Positions 24,660 through 32,467 of a stretch of DNA of 64,000 bases are shown one piece after another (within the stretch, counting starts at the first letter, position 1; each line of letters starts with the position of its first letter). The notes below the pieces were generated by a model. The model worked only from the letters and a program-made list of their open reading frames with translations, was not told the DNA's origin and did no database searches. Source of the stretch: Trebonia sp963767685 (lineage in GTDB: Bacteria; Actinomycetota; Actinomycetes; Streptosporangiales; Streptosporangiaceae); NCBI GenBank assembly GCA_963767685.1, contig CAVYEZ010000011.1:62001-126000 (forward strand). Direction: 5' to 3'. The translations under genes were made by a program, and so were the position numbers.

Positions 24660-25247
24660 ATGGACGGCACGGTTATCAGGGTCGCGCATGTCGCCGACGT
24701 GCCCCAGATCGCCGTTGTGCACGTGCAGGCTTGGCAGGGTGCCTATCGCGGGCTGTTGCCGCAGGCCTACCTTGATGGGCTTCACCCGGCTCAGCGGGTG
24801 GGGCAATGGGGACGCTTGCTGGCCGCAGTGAACGATGGCCGTAGCGGGGTGCTGGTCGCGGACGAGGGCGGGGACTTGCTCGGCTTCATTGCGTATTCCG
24901 CGAGCCGCGACGGCGACGCGGATCCCGGCCGGGTCGGCGAGATCGACGCGATATACCTCCGGCCAAGCGCCTGGGGTCAGCGGGTCGGCAGGCGGCTCAT
25001 GGGCGCCGGCCTGGCTCGTCTCGCCGCGGCGAAGTTCGAGCAAGCGACGCTCTGGGTACTTGACTCTAATGTCCGGGCCCGCCGCTTCTACAAGGCGCGC
25101 GGGTGGGTCGCCGACGGGACGCGAAAGGTCGACGAGAGCCACGGCTTCCCCATAGCTGAAGTTCGGTACCAGAGACCATTGCCGTTATCCGCGACTGCCG
25201 TTATCCGCGACCCCATCCGTTCTATCCTGCTTATGCTGCGCGGCTAG
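24660..25247 (+). CDS. GNAT-family N-acetyltransferase
   Basis: The 195-residue protein begins MDGTVIRVAHVADVPQIAVV and contains the acetyl-CoA-binding motif A region IDAIYLRPSAWGQRVGRRLM (Q/RxxGxG/A as QRVGRR) and motif B WVLDSNVRARRFYKARGW. It transfers an acetyl group to an unknown amine. The C-terminal end contains a 16-base tandem duplication (TGCCGTTATCCGCGAC, twice between 25180 and 25211), so the last 15-20 residues are probably altered relative to relatives. It is separated from the HNH gene by 44 bases and could be in the same transcription unit. Confidence 0.8.
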   Translation: MDGTVIRVAHVADVPQIAVVHVQAWQGAYRGLLPQAYLDGLHPAQRVGQWGRLLAAVNDGRSGVLVADEGGDLLGFIAYSASRDGDADPGRVGEIDAIYLRPSAWGQRVGRRLMGAGLARLAAAKFEQATLWVLDSNVRARRFYKARGWVADGTRKVDESHGFPIAEVRYQRPLPLSATAVIRDPIRSILLMLRG

Positions 25248-25271
25248 TGCTTGTGGGGTAACCTTCAGTGA

Positions 25272-25291
25272 TGTACGGTGATGACCGTACA
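25272..25291. promoter_or_regulatory. Palindrome upstream of the repeat-protein gene
   Basis: TGTACGGT (25272-25279), GATG, ACCGTACA (25284-25291): a perfect 8-base inverted repeat, 97 bases before the ATG of the repetitive secreted protein. It may be a regulator binding site; nothing adjacent identifies the regulator. Confidence 0.4.
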
Positions 25292-25388
25292 GAAACGCCT
25301 CGTCCTTATCGGCCGTGCATGGCTGGTGCGGGGCTCTTCTCGCCCCAGCTTGTGCGGTCTAGTTCCCCCCAGCGGGTCGGAGCTGTCG

Positions 25389-27911
25389 ATGTCGCAGCTG
25401 TTCGCGTACCGCGCCACCGTGCGGGTGGCACAGTTCGCGATTGCAGCTGCCGGAATCCTTTTCCTCTTGCTTCTTTGCTCAAGGCAGGCGCACGCGGCCA
25501 CTAGCGACGAGAAGCCAGGGACGCTCTCCGCCGTCACGTCCGCCGCCTCGGCGCTCCCCGGTTCGGGATCGACCGGAACGACCGGGGCGACGCAGAGCTC
25601 AGCTGCCAGCACTCCGGTCGCTGGCGTGACGAGCTCGGTTGCAAACACCATCGGGTCCGTTGTCGACTCCGCGACCAAGCCCGTGACCGGGGCGATCGCG
25701 GCCGGTCAGCCAGCCGCTCCGGCCCAGTCGACGACTCCAACGGCTCAGTCGCCCGCTCCGGCTCAGTCGCCCGCTTCCGGCCAGTCGGCTCAGCCGCCCG
25801 CTCCCAGTCAGCCGCCCGCCCCGGTTCCGACGGCGTCCACGGTCGGCAACGGAGCACAGACGGCGAGCGAGGCGACCTCTGCGGCGACCTCCGCCCCGGC
25901 GCAGCCTTCCACGGCTCCGAGCGCGACGACGCCGACCGAATCCACGAAGGCCCTCACTCCGGTCACCGCCGTGGTGTCCTCAACCGTGTCAACGGCCACA
26001 AAGGCAGCCGCGCCGGTCACAGGCGCGGTGGCGGACGTGACGGACGGCGGGTCGGCATCGGGCAGGGGCGCGTCGGCATCGGGCATGGGCTCACCCGCAT
26101 CGGGCAACGGCGCGTCGGCATCGGGCGCGAGCTCGGTGGCCCCGGTGACCGGCACTGCCGCTCAGACTCCGGCCCCCGCCGACGGCACGGCGGCTCCGGT
26201 AGAGGACGCCGCCCCGCAAGCTCAAGCTCCCGCCACCGCCCCGGCGACCCAGGTCGTATCGACCGCCACTAAGGCTCTGGCCCCGATCACCGGGTCGGTC
26301 ACCCCCTCAGCGGGCACGGCCACCCCAGCGCTGGCACCGGTTACGAGCGCGGTGGCGCCAGTCCTGTCCACCGCCACCCAGGCGCTCGGCCCGGTCGCCG
26401 GCGCGGCGACCCAGGCGGCCGACCCGACCACTCAGGCGCTGGCACCAGTGACGGGTACGGTGGCGCCGATCGTGTCGACTGCCACCCAGGCGCTGGCGCC
26501 AGTCACCACCACGCCAGTCACGACTGCGGCAGCCCCGGTGCTATCCACCGCCACGGGGGCGCTGACCCCGGTCACCGGCACCGCGGCTCCGGTCGTGAGC
26601 ACGGTCTCCCAGACCCTGGCTCCGGTGACTGGCGCGGTAGCTCCGGTGCTTTCGACCGCGACCGGGACTCTGGCTCCGGTTACGGGCGCGGTGGCTCCCA
26701 TCGTGTCGACCGCCACCGGCACGCTTGCTCCGGTTACCAGCGTGGTGGCCCCGGTGCTATCCACTGCGACGGGTGCGCTGGCTCCGGTCACGGGCGTGGT
26801 GGCCCCGACCTTGTCGACCGCTACCGGCACGCTTGCTCCGGTGACGGGCGCGCTGGTCCCGGTCTTGTCGACCGCGACGACCGCGCTGGCCCCGGTGACG
26901 ACGGCACTGGTTCCGGTGGTCGGCACCGTGACCCAGGCGCTGGCTCCCGTTACCGGAGCTCTGACTCCGGTGCTGTCGACGGTCACCGGGACGCTTGCTC
27001 CGGTCACTGGCGCGTTGACTCCGGTGCTGTCGACTGTGACGGGCGCGCTTGCTCCGGTCACGGGCGCGCTGGTCCCGGTGACGACGGCGCTGGCCCCGGT
27101 GGTTGGCACTGTGACCCAGGTGCTGGTTCCCGTTACGGGGGCGTTGGCGCCGGTGCTGTCGACGGTCACCGGGACGCTTGCTCCGGTCACTGGCGCGTTG
27201 ACTCCGGTGCTGTCGACTGTGACGGGCGCGCTTGCTCCGGTCGCGGGCGCGCTGGTCCCGGTGACGACGGCGCTGGCCCCGGTGGTTGGCACTGTGACCC
27301 AGGTGCTGGTTCCCGTTACGGGGGCGTTGGCGCCGGTGCTGTCGACGGTCACCGGGACGCTTGCTCCGGTCACTGGCGCGTTGACTCCGGTGTTGTCGAC
27401 TGTGACGGGCGCGCTTGCTCCGGTCGCGGGCGCACTGGCCCCGGTCACGACCGCGCTGGGCCCGCTGCTGTCGGCGGTGACCCCGGTGGCCGCGGCGGCC
27501 GTGCCGTCCCTGGGGGCCGCCGTCGTGCCGCGGGCCGCCCGCGCGGCCGGCCCGCGGGCGCCCGCTGCCCCGGCCAGCACGGGCGGCACCGCTCGCACGG
27601 TGTCCCCGGGGCAGGCCGGCCCCGCCGGCCCGCAAGGCGGCCCGCAGGGCCGGGCCGGCGGCCCGCTGCCGCCGGCCGGGCCCGGCCCGGGCGGGGGCGG
27701 CGGGCCGGGCGGCGGCACCCCGGCCGGCCCTGGCGGCCCTGGCGGCGGTGACGGCGCTGCCGCCGCCGGCCCCGGGGGCGGCAGCGCCGCCCTCGGCGGG
27801 ACCGGCCCGGCGGCGCTGGCCGCCGCGGCCCTGTTCCTGCTGCGGCTGGAGCGCCGTTCCGGCGCCCGGCCGGCCTGGCGCTCGTCCCTGCCGGAGGTCC
27901 CCCCGGCCTAG
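25389..27911 (+). CDS. Secreted Ala/Pro/Val/Thr-repeat surface protein
   Basis: The ATG at 25389 has GGAG six bases upstream and starts a clean signal peptide (residues 1-36, ending SRQAHA before ATSD). The mature part has four zones: a Ser/Thr/Pro/Ala linker (to about residue 290), a long repeat zone (about 294-697) built from 17-18-residue units such as GTLAPVTGALTPVLSTVT, a Gly/Pro-rich collagen-like zone (about 730-800), and a hydrophobic C-terminal segment (PAALAAAALFLLRL) followed by ERR. LGGTG just before that segment resembles a degenerate LxxTG sortase signal, though 18 extra residues follow. No catalytic domain is seen. I do not recognise the family. A cell-wall-anchored stalk or adhesin, possibly glycosylated on Thr/Ser, is inferred. 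The next gene encodes a LysM wall-binding protein. Confidence 0.7.
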   Translation: MSQLFAYRATVRVAQFAIAAAGILFLLLLCSRQAHAATSDEKPGTLSAVTSAASALPGSGSTGTTGATQSSAASTPVAGVTSSVANTIGSVVDSATKPVTGAIAAGQPAAPAQSTTPTAQSPAPAQSPASGQSAQPPAPSQPPAPVPTASTVGNGAQTASEATSAATSAPAQPSTAPSATTPTESTKALTPVTAVVSSTVSTATKAAAPVTGAVADVTDGGSASGRGASASGMGSPASGNGASASGASSVAPVTGTAAQTPAPADGTAAPVEDAAPQAQAPATAPATQVVSTATKALAPITGSVTPSAGTATPALAPVTSAVAPVLSTATQALGPVAGAATQAADPTTQALAPVTGTVAPIVSTATQALAPVTTTPVTTAAAPVLSTATGALTPVTGTAAPVVSTVSQTLAPVTGAVAPVLSTATGTLAPVTGAVAPIVSTATGTLAPVTSVVAPVLSTATGALAPVTGVVAPTLSTATGTLAPVTGALVPVLSTATTALAPVTTALVPVVGTVTQALAPVTGALTPVLSTVTGTLAPVTGALTPVLSTVTGALAPVTGALVPVTTALAPVVGTVTQVLVPVTGALAPVLSTVTGTLAPVTGALTPVLSTVTGALAPVAGALVPVTTALAPVVGTVTQVLVPVTGALAPVLSTVTGTLAPVTGALTPVLSTVTGALAPVAGALAPVTTALGPLLSAVTPVAAAAVPSLGAAVVPRAARAAGPRAPAAPASTGGTARTVSPGQAGPAGPQGGPQGRAGGPLPPAGPGPGGGGGPGGGTPAGPGGPGGGDGAAAAGPGGGSAALGGTGPAALAAAALFLLRLERRSGARPAWRSSLPEVPPA
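27071..27436 (+). repeat. Two near-identical 183-bp tandem repeats within the surface-protein gene
   Basis: Bases 27071-27253 and 27254-27436 are almost identical (61 codons each), with diverged flanking copies on both sides. Near-identity at third positions shows recent duplication rather than selection on the protein alone, so repeat number may vary between strains or assemblies. Confidence 0.8.
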
Positions 27912-27995
27912 TCCGCTTCCTTCCTCACGGCCCCATGCCCCCGGTGCCCGGCCACAGCGCCCGGCGCCGATCCCCAGGAAGGAAGTAAGCACACC

Positions 27996-29471
27996 GTGCG
28001 CAAGTGGACCATGTCCGCGTGCGCGGTGCTCGCCTGGTGCACCCTGCCCCTCGCGGCAGCGGCCGGCCTCCGGGTAACCGGACCCGCCCAGGCGATCACC
28101 AGCACCGCGACAAGCATCAGCACCGCGACAAGCATCAGCACCGCGACAACCAGCACCACGACAACCAGCGCCGCGACAACCGGCACCGCGGCGGCCACCG
28201 CCGCTAACAGCGCCACCCGGCTCGTCCTGGCCAGCTACCCAGCGACCGCCCGGCCGGCCAGCGTCACCCACGGCGCGGCCCGGCACGCCGCCGCCCCGGC
28301 GCCGCGGCCCGCGACCTGGACCGTGCGGCCCGGCGACACCCTGTCCGCCGTCGCCGCCGCCCTCGCCGTCCCCGGCGGCTGGCCGGCCCTGTACGCCGCC
28401 AACCGGCGCGTCATCGGCCCCGACCCCGCCCTCATCCGCCCCGGCACCGTCCTGGCCCTGCCCGGCCCCGCCGCCCCCGCCCGCTACGCCGTCGCCCCCG
28501 GCGACACCCTGGCCGGCATCGCCGCCGCCCTCGCCGTCCCCGGCGGCTGGCCCGCCCTGTACGCCGCCAACCGGCACGTCATCGGCCCCGACCCCGCCCT
28601 CATCCGCCCCGGCACCGTCCTGACCGCGCCCCGCCCGGCCACCGCCCCGGCGGCCGCACCCCGCCAGGCCGCACCGGGCGGCCCGCCCGCCGCGGCAAGC
28701 CACCGCGCCGGCCAGCCCGCCGTCCCCGCCCCGCCCGGCGGCCGGCAGGCGCCGTCCCGCCCCGTCTACCAGGCCGCCCCCGGCCAGGCGCCATCCGGCC
28801 AGGCGCCTCCCGGCCAGTCGCCGCCCGGGCACCTGACCGCCCCCGGCCGCCTCACCATCCCCGCCCCCGGCGGCATGCCCCGGTGGCTGGTGGACCTCCT
28901 GCTCGCCGCCGGGGTCCTCGCCGCCACCGCCTTCGCCGCCGAGCCCGCCGCCGCCATCGCCCGCCGCCGCAAGGCCACCGGGCCGGGGACAACCACCCAA
29001 CCCGACAAGAAGACCCGCCCAGGCCACGCCGACCACCCGGACACAGTCATCCGTCTAGACAGGAACGCCCGCCCGGGCAGCACTGGCCGCTCAGACAGGA
29101 ACGCACGCTCAGACAGGAACGCACGCTCAGACAGGAACGCACGCTCAGGCAGGAACGCACGCTCAGGCAGCACGGACCGCCCCGCCCGAGTCAGCTGGCT
29201 CGTCCCGGCCCAGCGTTCCGGCAAGCATCGCGCCCCTGGCGGCGCGCGCGACCTCGCGAAGCGAGCCGCAGAAAAGGCCAAGATCATCCTGGCCGACCAT
29301 GAGCGGCTCATCGTCACCTACAGCATCAGCGACCACACCGTGTACGTCCTCACCCCGCCGGGCGAGGACCCGCGTGTCGTCCTCGCCGCCGCCAGGCTGG
29401 TCGTACCAGAAGACACCTATCAGGACCTCGCGGGCCACCTCGGAGTCCCGGCGGCCTGGCCACTGGAGTGA
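27996..29471 (+). CDS. Membrane-anchored protein with two LysM domains
   Basis: The GTG at 27996 lies 11 bases after GGAAGGAAG. A signal sequence (residues 1-33, MRKWTMSACAVLAWCTLPLA) is followed by a Thr/Ser/Ala linker. LysM1 (107-155, WTVRPGDTLSAVAAALAVPG) and LysM2 (164-211) are nearly identical, a recent duplication. A Pro-rich spacer leads to one membrane helix (296-320, WLVDLLLAAGVLAATAFAAE) with an RRRK stop-transfer. The inside part contains an SDRNAR repeat array and a conserved-looking 70-residue end (IILADHERLIVTYSISDHTV, then GHLGVPAAWPLE). LysM binds N-acetylglucosamine in peptidoglycan, so the protein links wall to membrane. It is 84 bases downstream of the repeat protein and probably co-expressed. 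The C-terminal domain is not recognised. Confidence 0.75.
   Translation: MRKWTMSACAVLAWCTLPLAAAAGLRVTGPAQAITSTATSISTATSISTATTSTTTTSAATTGTAAATAANSATRLVLASYPATARPASVTHGAARHAAAPAPRPATWTVRPGDTLSAVAAALAVPGGWPALYAANRRVIGPDPALIRPGTVLALPGPAAPARYAVAPGDTLAGIAAALAVPGGWPALYAANRHVIGPDPALIRPGTVLTAPRPATAPAAAPRQAAPGGPPAAASHRAGQPAVPAPPGGRQAPSRPVYQAAPGQAPSGQAPPGQSPPGHLTAPGRLTIPAPGGMPRWLVDLLLAAGVLAATAFAAEPAAAIARRRKATGPGTTTQPDKKTRPGHADHPDTVIRLDRNARPGSTGRSDRNARSDRNARSDRNARSGRNARSGSTDRPARVSWLVPAQRSGKHRAPGGARDLAKRAAEKAKIILADHERLIVTYSISDHTVYVLTPPGEDPRVVLAAARLVVPEDTYQDLAGHLGVPAAWPLE
29091..29162 (+). repeat. Four 18-bp tandem repeats (SDRNAR units)
   Basis: TCAGACAGGAACGCACGC repeats at 29091, 29109, 29127 and 29145 (the last with one change), with a partial unit at 29163. 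They encode SDRNAR in the cytoplasmic part of the LysM protein. Confidence 0.85.
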
Positions 29472-29600
29472 ACCGCCCGGGGTCGACCACCTAGAGGGGA
29501 GCAACCGGAGGTGAACAATCCACCGGTCAACCAGCCTGTGGATAAGCCAGCCACGAAAGGACCGCGGCGAAACGGCTAAAACGAACAACCCCGCAAGGAA

Positions 29601-30359
29601 CTAGGAGCCCGGGAGCGCCTCCAGGCAAGCGGCGCGGGTCCTGTCCACCATGTCAAGCAACGCCGCCGGATCCGTTAGGGCACCGGCGATGAGCTCATCG
29701 ACCTGGTTCAGGCCCGCGCGGGTGAGCAGGGTCTTCTCGTTGGTGACCCACTCGCCCCGCGCGGCGAGCACCGCGTGCGCGGCCTGCGATGCCGCCTGGG
29801 CAACGAGACCGACGCACTGGGTCAGCCGTCCGTGCCGTGCGGGGTACTGCCGCGCGTAGCCGAACGTCAGGTCCGCGCGCCCCCACCAGACCTCACGGCC
29901 CCGCCGGCGGAGCGCGGGCGGGTATTCGGGCGTCGGCAGTTGCCCGCGCAGTACCCGTTTCACCGACAGCTCCGCTAGCACCAGGTAGGACGGAATGCCC
30001 GCGAGGTGGAACAGCAGCGGCTCGATGGAGAACCGGCCATCCTGCGCCGCGGCCATCTCCCGGTCGATGACGTCGAGGTCGCGGTAGTGGACGTCGGTCC
30101 TGCGGTTGCCGACTTCCAGCCAGGCGCCGCCGTTGAACACGCCCGGGCTCCAGCCGCCCACCTCGGACACCTCACCCGGCCAGCCGATGTCCCGCAAGTG
30201 CCGCGGGTCAAAGTGTCCCCGGTAGTAGACGGAGAAGTCCCAGTCGCTGTCAGGCCGGTGCGTCCCCTCGGCCCGCGAGCCGCCGAGCGTGACGGCCCGC
30301 ACGGCAGGCAGTTCGGCTAGCCGGTCCGCGACGTAAACGGCAAAGGCGTCATCATCCAC
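29601..30359 (-). CDS. Nucleotidyltransferase-fold protein (MNT/aminoglycoside-type)
   Basis: The polymerase-beta-like core is explicit: LGGSRAEGTHRPDSDWDFSV (GGSRA, then D-x-D in DSDWDFSVY) at residues 25-45, with a third acidic residue in RTDVHYRDLD. The remainder is an alpha-helical domain (HAVLAARGEWVTNEKTLLTR). Stand-alone members of 250 residues include antibiotic adenylyltransferases, DUF4037-like proteins and antitoxin-like MNTs. No HEPN partner gene is adjacent, so a toxin pair is not supported. It uses NTP-Mg2+ to modify an unknown small molecule or RNA/protein. The minus-strand gene is flanked by intergenic gaps on both sides. Confidence 0.7.
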   Translation of the reverse strand: MDDDAFAVYVADRLAELPAVRAVTLGGSRAEGTHRPDSDWDFSVYYRGHFDPRHLRDIGWPGEVSEVGGWSPGVFNGGAWLEVGNRRTDVHYRDLDVIDREMAAAQDGRFSIEPLLFHLAGIPSYLVLAELSVKRVLRGQLPTPEYPPALRRRGREVWWGRADLTFGYARQYPARHGRLTQCVGLVAQAASQAAHAVLAARGEWVTNEKTLLTRAGLNQVDELIAGALTDPAALLDMVDRTRAACLEALPGS

Positions 30360-30423
30360 CCGGGCAAGCTAACAAGCCAGCCACGCCCGAGTCACAACGT
30401 TTTCGCGCGTTGCGGGTCCCCGG

Positions 30424-31116
30424 TTAGGTTTGACTGGGCAGCAGCCGCAGCTGGTCCGGGTGCAGGTCACTGCGGCCCGGCCAGGGCCGCCCGCAGTCGG
30501 CCAGGGCAGCGGCGGCGGCTGTCTCGATTACCCGCGGGTGCAGCGGCTGGTCGAGGTCGAAGTGGTAGGCGCGCGAATCCTTCAGCAGGTCGATCGCGAT
30601 GCCGTCCGGACTGCCGGTCGAGCCCGATATGGCCAGGTAGACATCGGGCAAGGCATCGCTGAACGCGGCCCAGCCGCCGGCGAACTCCCACGCCCGCGCG
30701 GTGACCGGCGCGCCATCGACGAGCCAGGTGACCGGGGTCCAGCCGGCGTGCTGCCTGCTGTGGGTGTCGGCGTGGTCCACGATGGCCTTGATCAGGCCTT
30801 CCGGCCGATCGACGGACGGGTCGGGCAGCGTCAGGTTGACCAGCGTGACCGCCGCGGCGAACGAGACGGACTTGAGCGGGGGCTCACCGCCGCGCACGTG
30901 CAGGGAGTTGGTCAGCGAGCGGGAGAACGTCTCCACCATGATCAGCTCGTCGGCTTCCGGGTCTCCCTGAGCCAGCCCGATCCAGCGGACGTCATCGCCC
31001 AGGGCGTCGCCGTAGCCGTCTAGCCAGCGGACGCCGGGCCGGTCGGCGTCCAGTCCGTAGAGCGGAAACTGAATCGGCGGCGACGTCTGGAGTTCCTCGG
31101 TGCCCGCGCCCATCAT
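30424..31116 (-). CDS. Hypothetical protein, unknown family
   Basis: The 230-residue protein is soluble and acidic, without signal or membrane segments. Readable stretches include SPPIQFPLYGLDADRPGVRW, WTPVTWLVDGAPVTARAWEF and DVYLAISGSTGSPDGIAIDL; I recognise no motif. The start ATG ATG at 31116 overlaps the stop of a 24-residue upstream frame with a very strong ribosome binding site, so translation may be coupled. Alternatively a one-base error separates the true N-terminus (MARHVHCERRLVGSLPTD) from the body. It is transcribed divergently from the LLM flavin oxidoreductase. Confidence 0.6.
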   Translation of the reverse strand: MMGAGTEELQTSPPIQFPLYGLDADRPGVRWLDGYGDALGDDVRWIGLAQGDPEADELIMVETFSRSLTNSLHVRGGEPPLKSVSFAAAVTLVNLTLPDPSVDRPEGLIKAIVDHADTHSRQHAGWTPVTWLVDGAPVTARAWEFAGGWAAFSDALPDVYLAISGSTGSPDGIAIDLLKDSRAYHFDLDQPLHPRVIETAAAAALADCGRPWPGRSDLHPDQLRLLPSQT

Positions 31117-31187
31117 CCGGCCGCCAGGACCGAATCAGTCGGCAGGCTCCCGACAAGCCGCCGTTCGCAATGCACATGCCGCGCCAT
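31113..31187 (-). CDS. 24-residue leader ORF or displaced N-terminus
   Basis: AAGGAGG lies five bases before the ATG at 31187, the strongest ribosome binding site nearby. The frame encodes MARHVHCERRLVGSLPTDSV plus four residues and stops at TGA 31113-31115, overlapping the ATG (31116) of the hypothetical gene as ATGATG. This is either a coupled leader peptide or the real N-terminus of that gene separated by a small indel. Confidence 0.4.
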   Translation of the reverse strand: MARHVHCERRLVGSLPTDSVLAAG

Positions 31188-31329
31188 CGCGGCCTCCTTA
31201 CTTCAGCCAGTCACGTCAAGTAGATACCAGAACCGGGGCGGTTGATCGGATCGATGGTGACTTTCCCGAAGCAATCAGCGTAGCGAACCGGGCCGGAATG
31301 CCGACCCATTGTTGATTGTTCAACAACTC

Positions 31330-32352
31330 GTGAAGAACATCGGGTTTCTTTCCTTCGGACACTGGTCGGACGCGCCCGGCTCGCAGGTGCGTTCCGCGTC
31401 GGACTCGCTGCTGCAGTCGATCGAGCTGGCGGTGGCCGCGGAGGAGATCGGCGCGGACGGCGCCTACTTCCGCGTCCATCACTTCGCGCAGCAGCTCGGC
31501 TCGCCGTTCCCGCTGCTCGCCGCCGCCGGGGCGCGGACGCAGCGCATTGAGCTCGGCACGGCGGTGATCGACATGCGCTACGAGAACCCGCTGTACATGG
31601 CCGAGGACGCGGGCGCCGCCGATCTCATCGCCGGGGGCCGGCTGCAGCTCGGCATCAGCCGCGGCTCACCCGAGCAGGTGATCGACGGCTGGCGCTACTT
31701 CGGCTACCGGCCGGCCGACGAAAAGACCGACGCTGACATGGCGCGGGACCACGCCGAGGTTTTCCTTGAGGTGCTGAAGGGCGACGGGTTCGCGCAGCCG
31801 AACCCGCGGCCGATGTTCCACAACCCGCCCGGCCTGCTCCGGGTCGAGCCGCACTCGCCCGGCCTGCGTGACCGCATCTGGTGGGGCGCGGGCTCGGACA
31901 GCACCGCGGTGTGGGCGGCCAAGCTCGGCGTGAACCTGCAGAGCTCCACCCTGAAGAACAACGAGTCGGCCGACCCCTTCCACGTCCAGCAGGCCAAGCA
32001 GATCCAGGCCTACCGCGACGCGTGGAAGGAGGCGGGCCACGAGCGCGAGCCGAGGGTCTCGGTGAGCCGCTCGATCTTCGCGCTGACCGACGAGCGCGAC
32101 TGGGCGTACTTCGGCGCCCGCAACCAGGACCAGGACCAGGTCGGCTTCATCGACGCGGAGACCCAGGCGATCTTCGGCCGGGCCTACGCCGCCGAGCCGG
32201 ACAAGCTCATCGAGCAGCTCAAGGAGGACGAGGCCATCGCCGCCGCCGACACCCTGCTGCTCACGGTGCCCAACCAGCTCGGGGTCGAGTACAACGCGCA
32301 CGCGATCGAGTCGATCCTGACCCACGTGGCCCCGGCCCTCGGCTGGCGCTAA
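31330..32352 (+). CDS. LLM-class flavin-dependent oxidoreductase
   Basis: The GTG at 31330 starts VKNIGFLSFGHWSDAPGS. An upstream TTG at 31309 is less likely. GADGAYFRVHHFAQQLGSPF, GTAVIDMRYENPLYMAEDAG and RLQLGISRGSPEQV are core elements of the luciferase-like TIM barrel that binds reduced flavin (FMNH2 or F420). In this subgroup GISRGSP lies at the phosphate-binding loop. The length of 340 residues is normal. The enzyme is a cytoplasmic monooxygenase or dehydrogenase of unknown substrate. It is divergent from the hypothetical gene across 213 bases that hold no other gene. Confidence 0.85.
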   Translation: MKNIGFLSFGHWSDAPGSQVRSASDSLLQSIELAVAAEEIGADGAYFRVHHFAQQLGSPFPLLAAAGARTQRIELGTAVIDMRYENPLYMAEDAGAADLIAGGRLQLGISRGSPEQVIDGWRYFGYRPADEKTDADMARDHAEVFLEVLKGDGFAQPNPRPMFHNPPGLLRVEPHSPGLRDRIWWGAGSDSTAVWAAKLGVNLQSSTLKNNESADPFHVQQAKQIQAYRDAWKEAGHEREPRVSVSRSIFALTDERDWAYFGARNQDQDQVGFIDAETQAIFGRAYAAEPDKLIEQLKEDEAIAAADTLLLTVPNQLGVEYNAHAIESILTHVAPALGWR

Positions 32353-32467
32353 AAGCCAAAGCCGCAAAGCCGCAAAGCCGATCATCCCGAACGACCGCGG
32401 CCTACTGCCCTAGCGCACCATGACTCTGGCGGTGGCAAAGCTCTCCGGGTGAGCCCCCGGTGGCGCG

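Noticed and set aside
26432..29036. Long minus-strand open frames (428 and 759 codons) opposite the repeat protein and LysM genes
   Set aside because: They mirror the repetitive GC-rich plus-strand genes; the plus strand has signal peptides, ribosome binding sites and LysM motifs, the minus strand has none.
29091..29162. Short regular repeats as a possible CRISPR array
   Set aside because: Units are 18 bp directly abutting with no spacers, and they are in frame within a coding gene.
29601..30359. MNT antitoxin of a HEPN/MNT toxin pair
   Set aside because: No HEPN-like gene lies beside it; the neighbour is an unrelated 230-residue protein separated by 64 bases.
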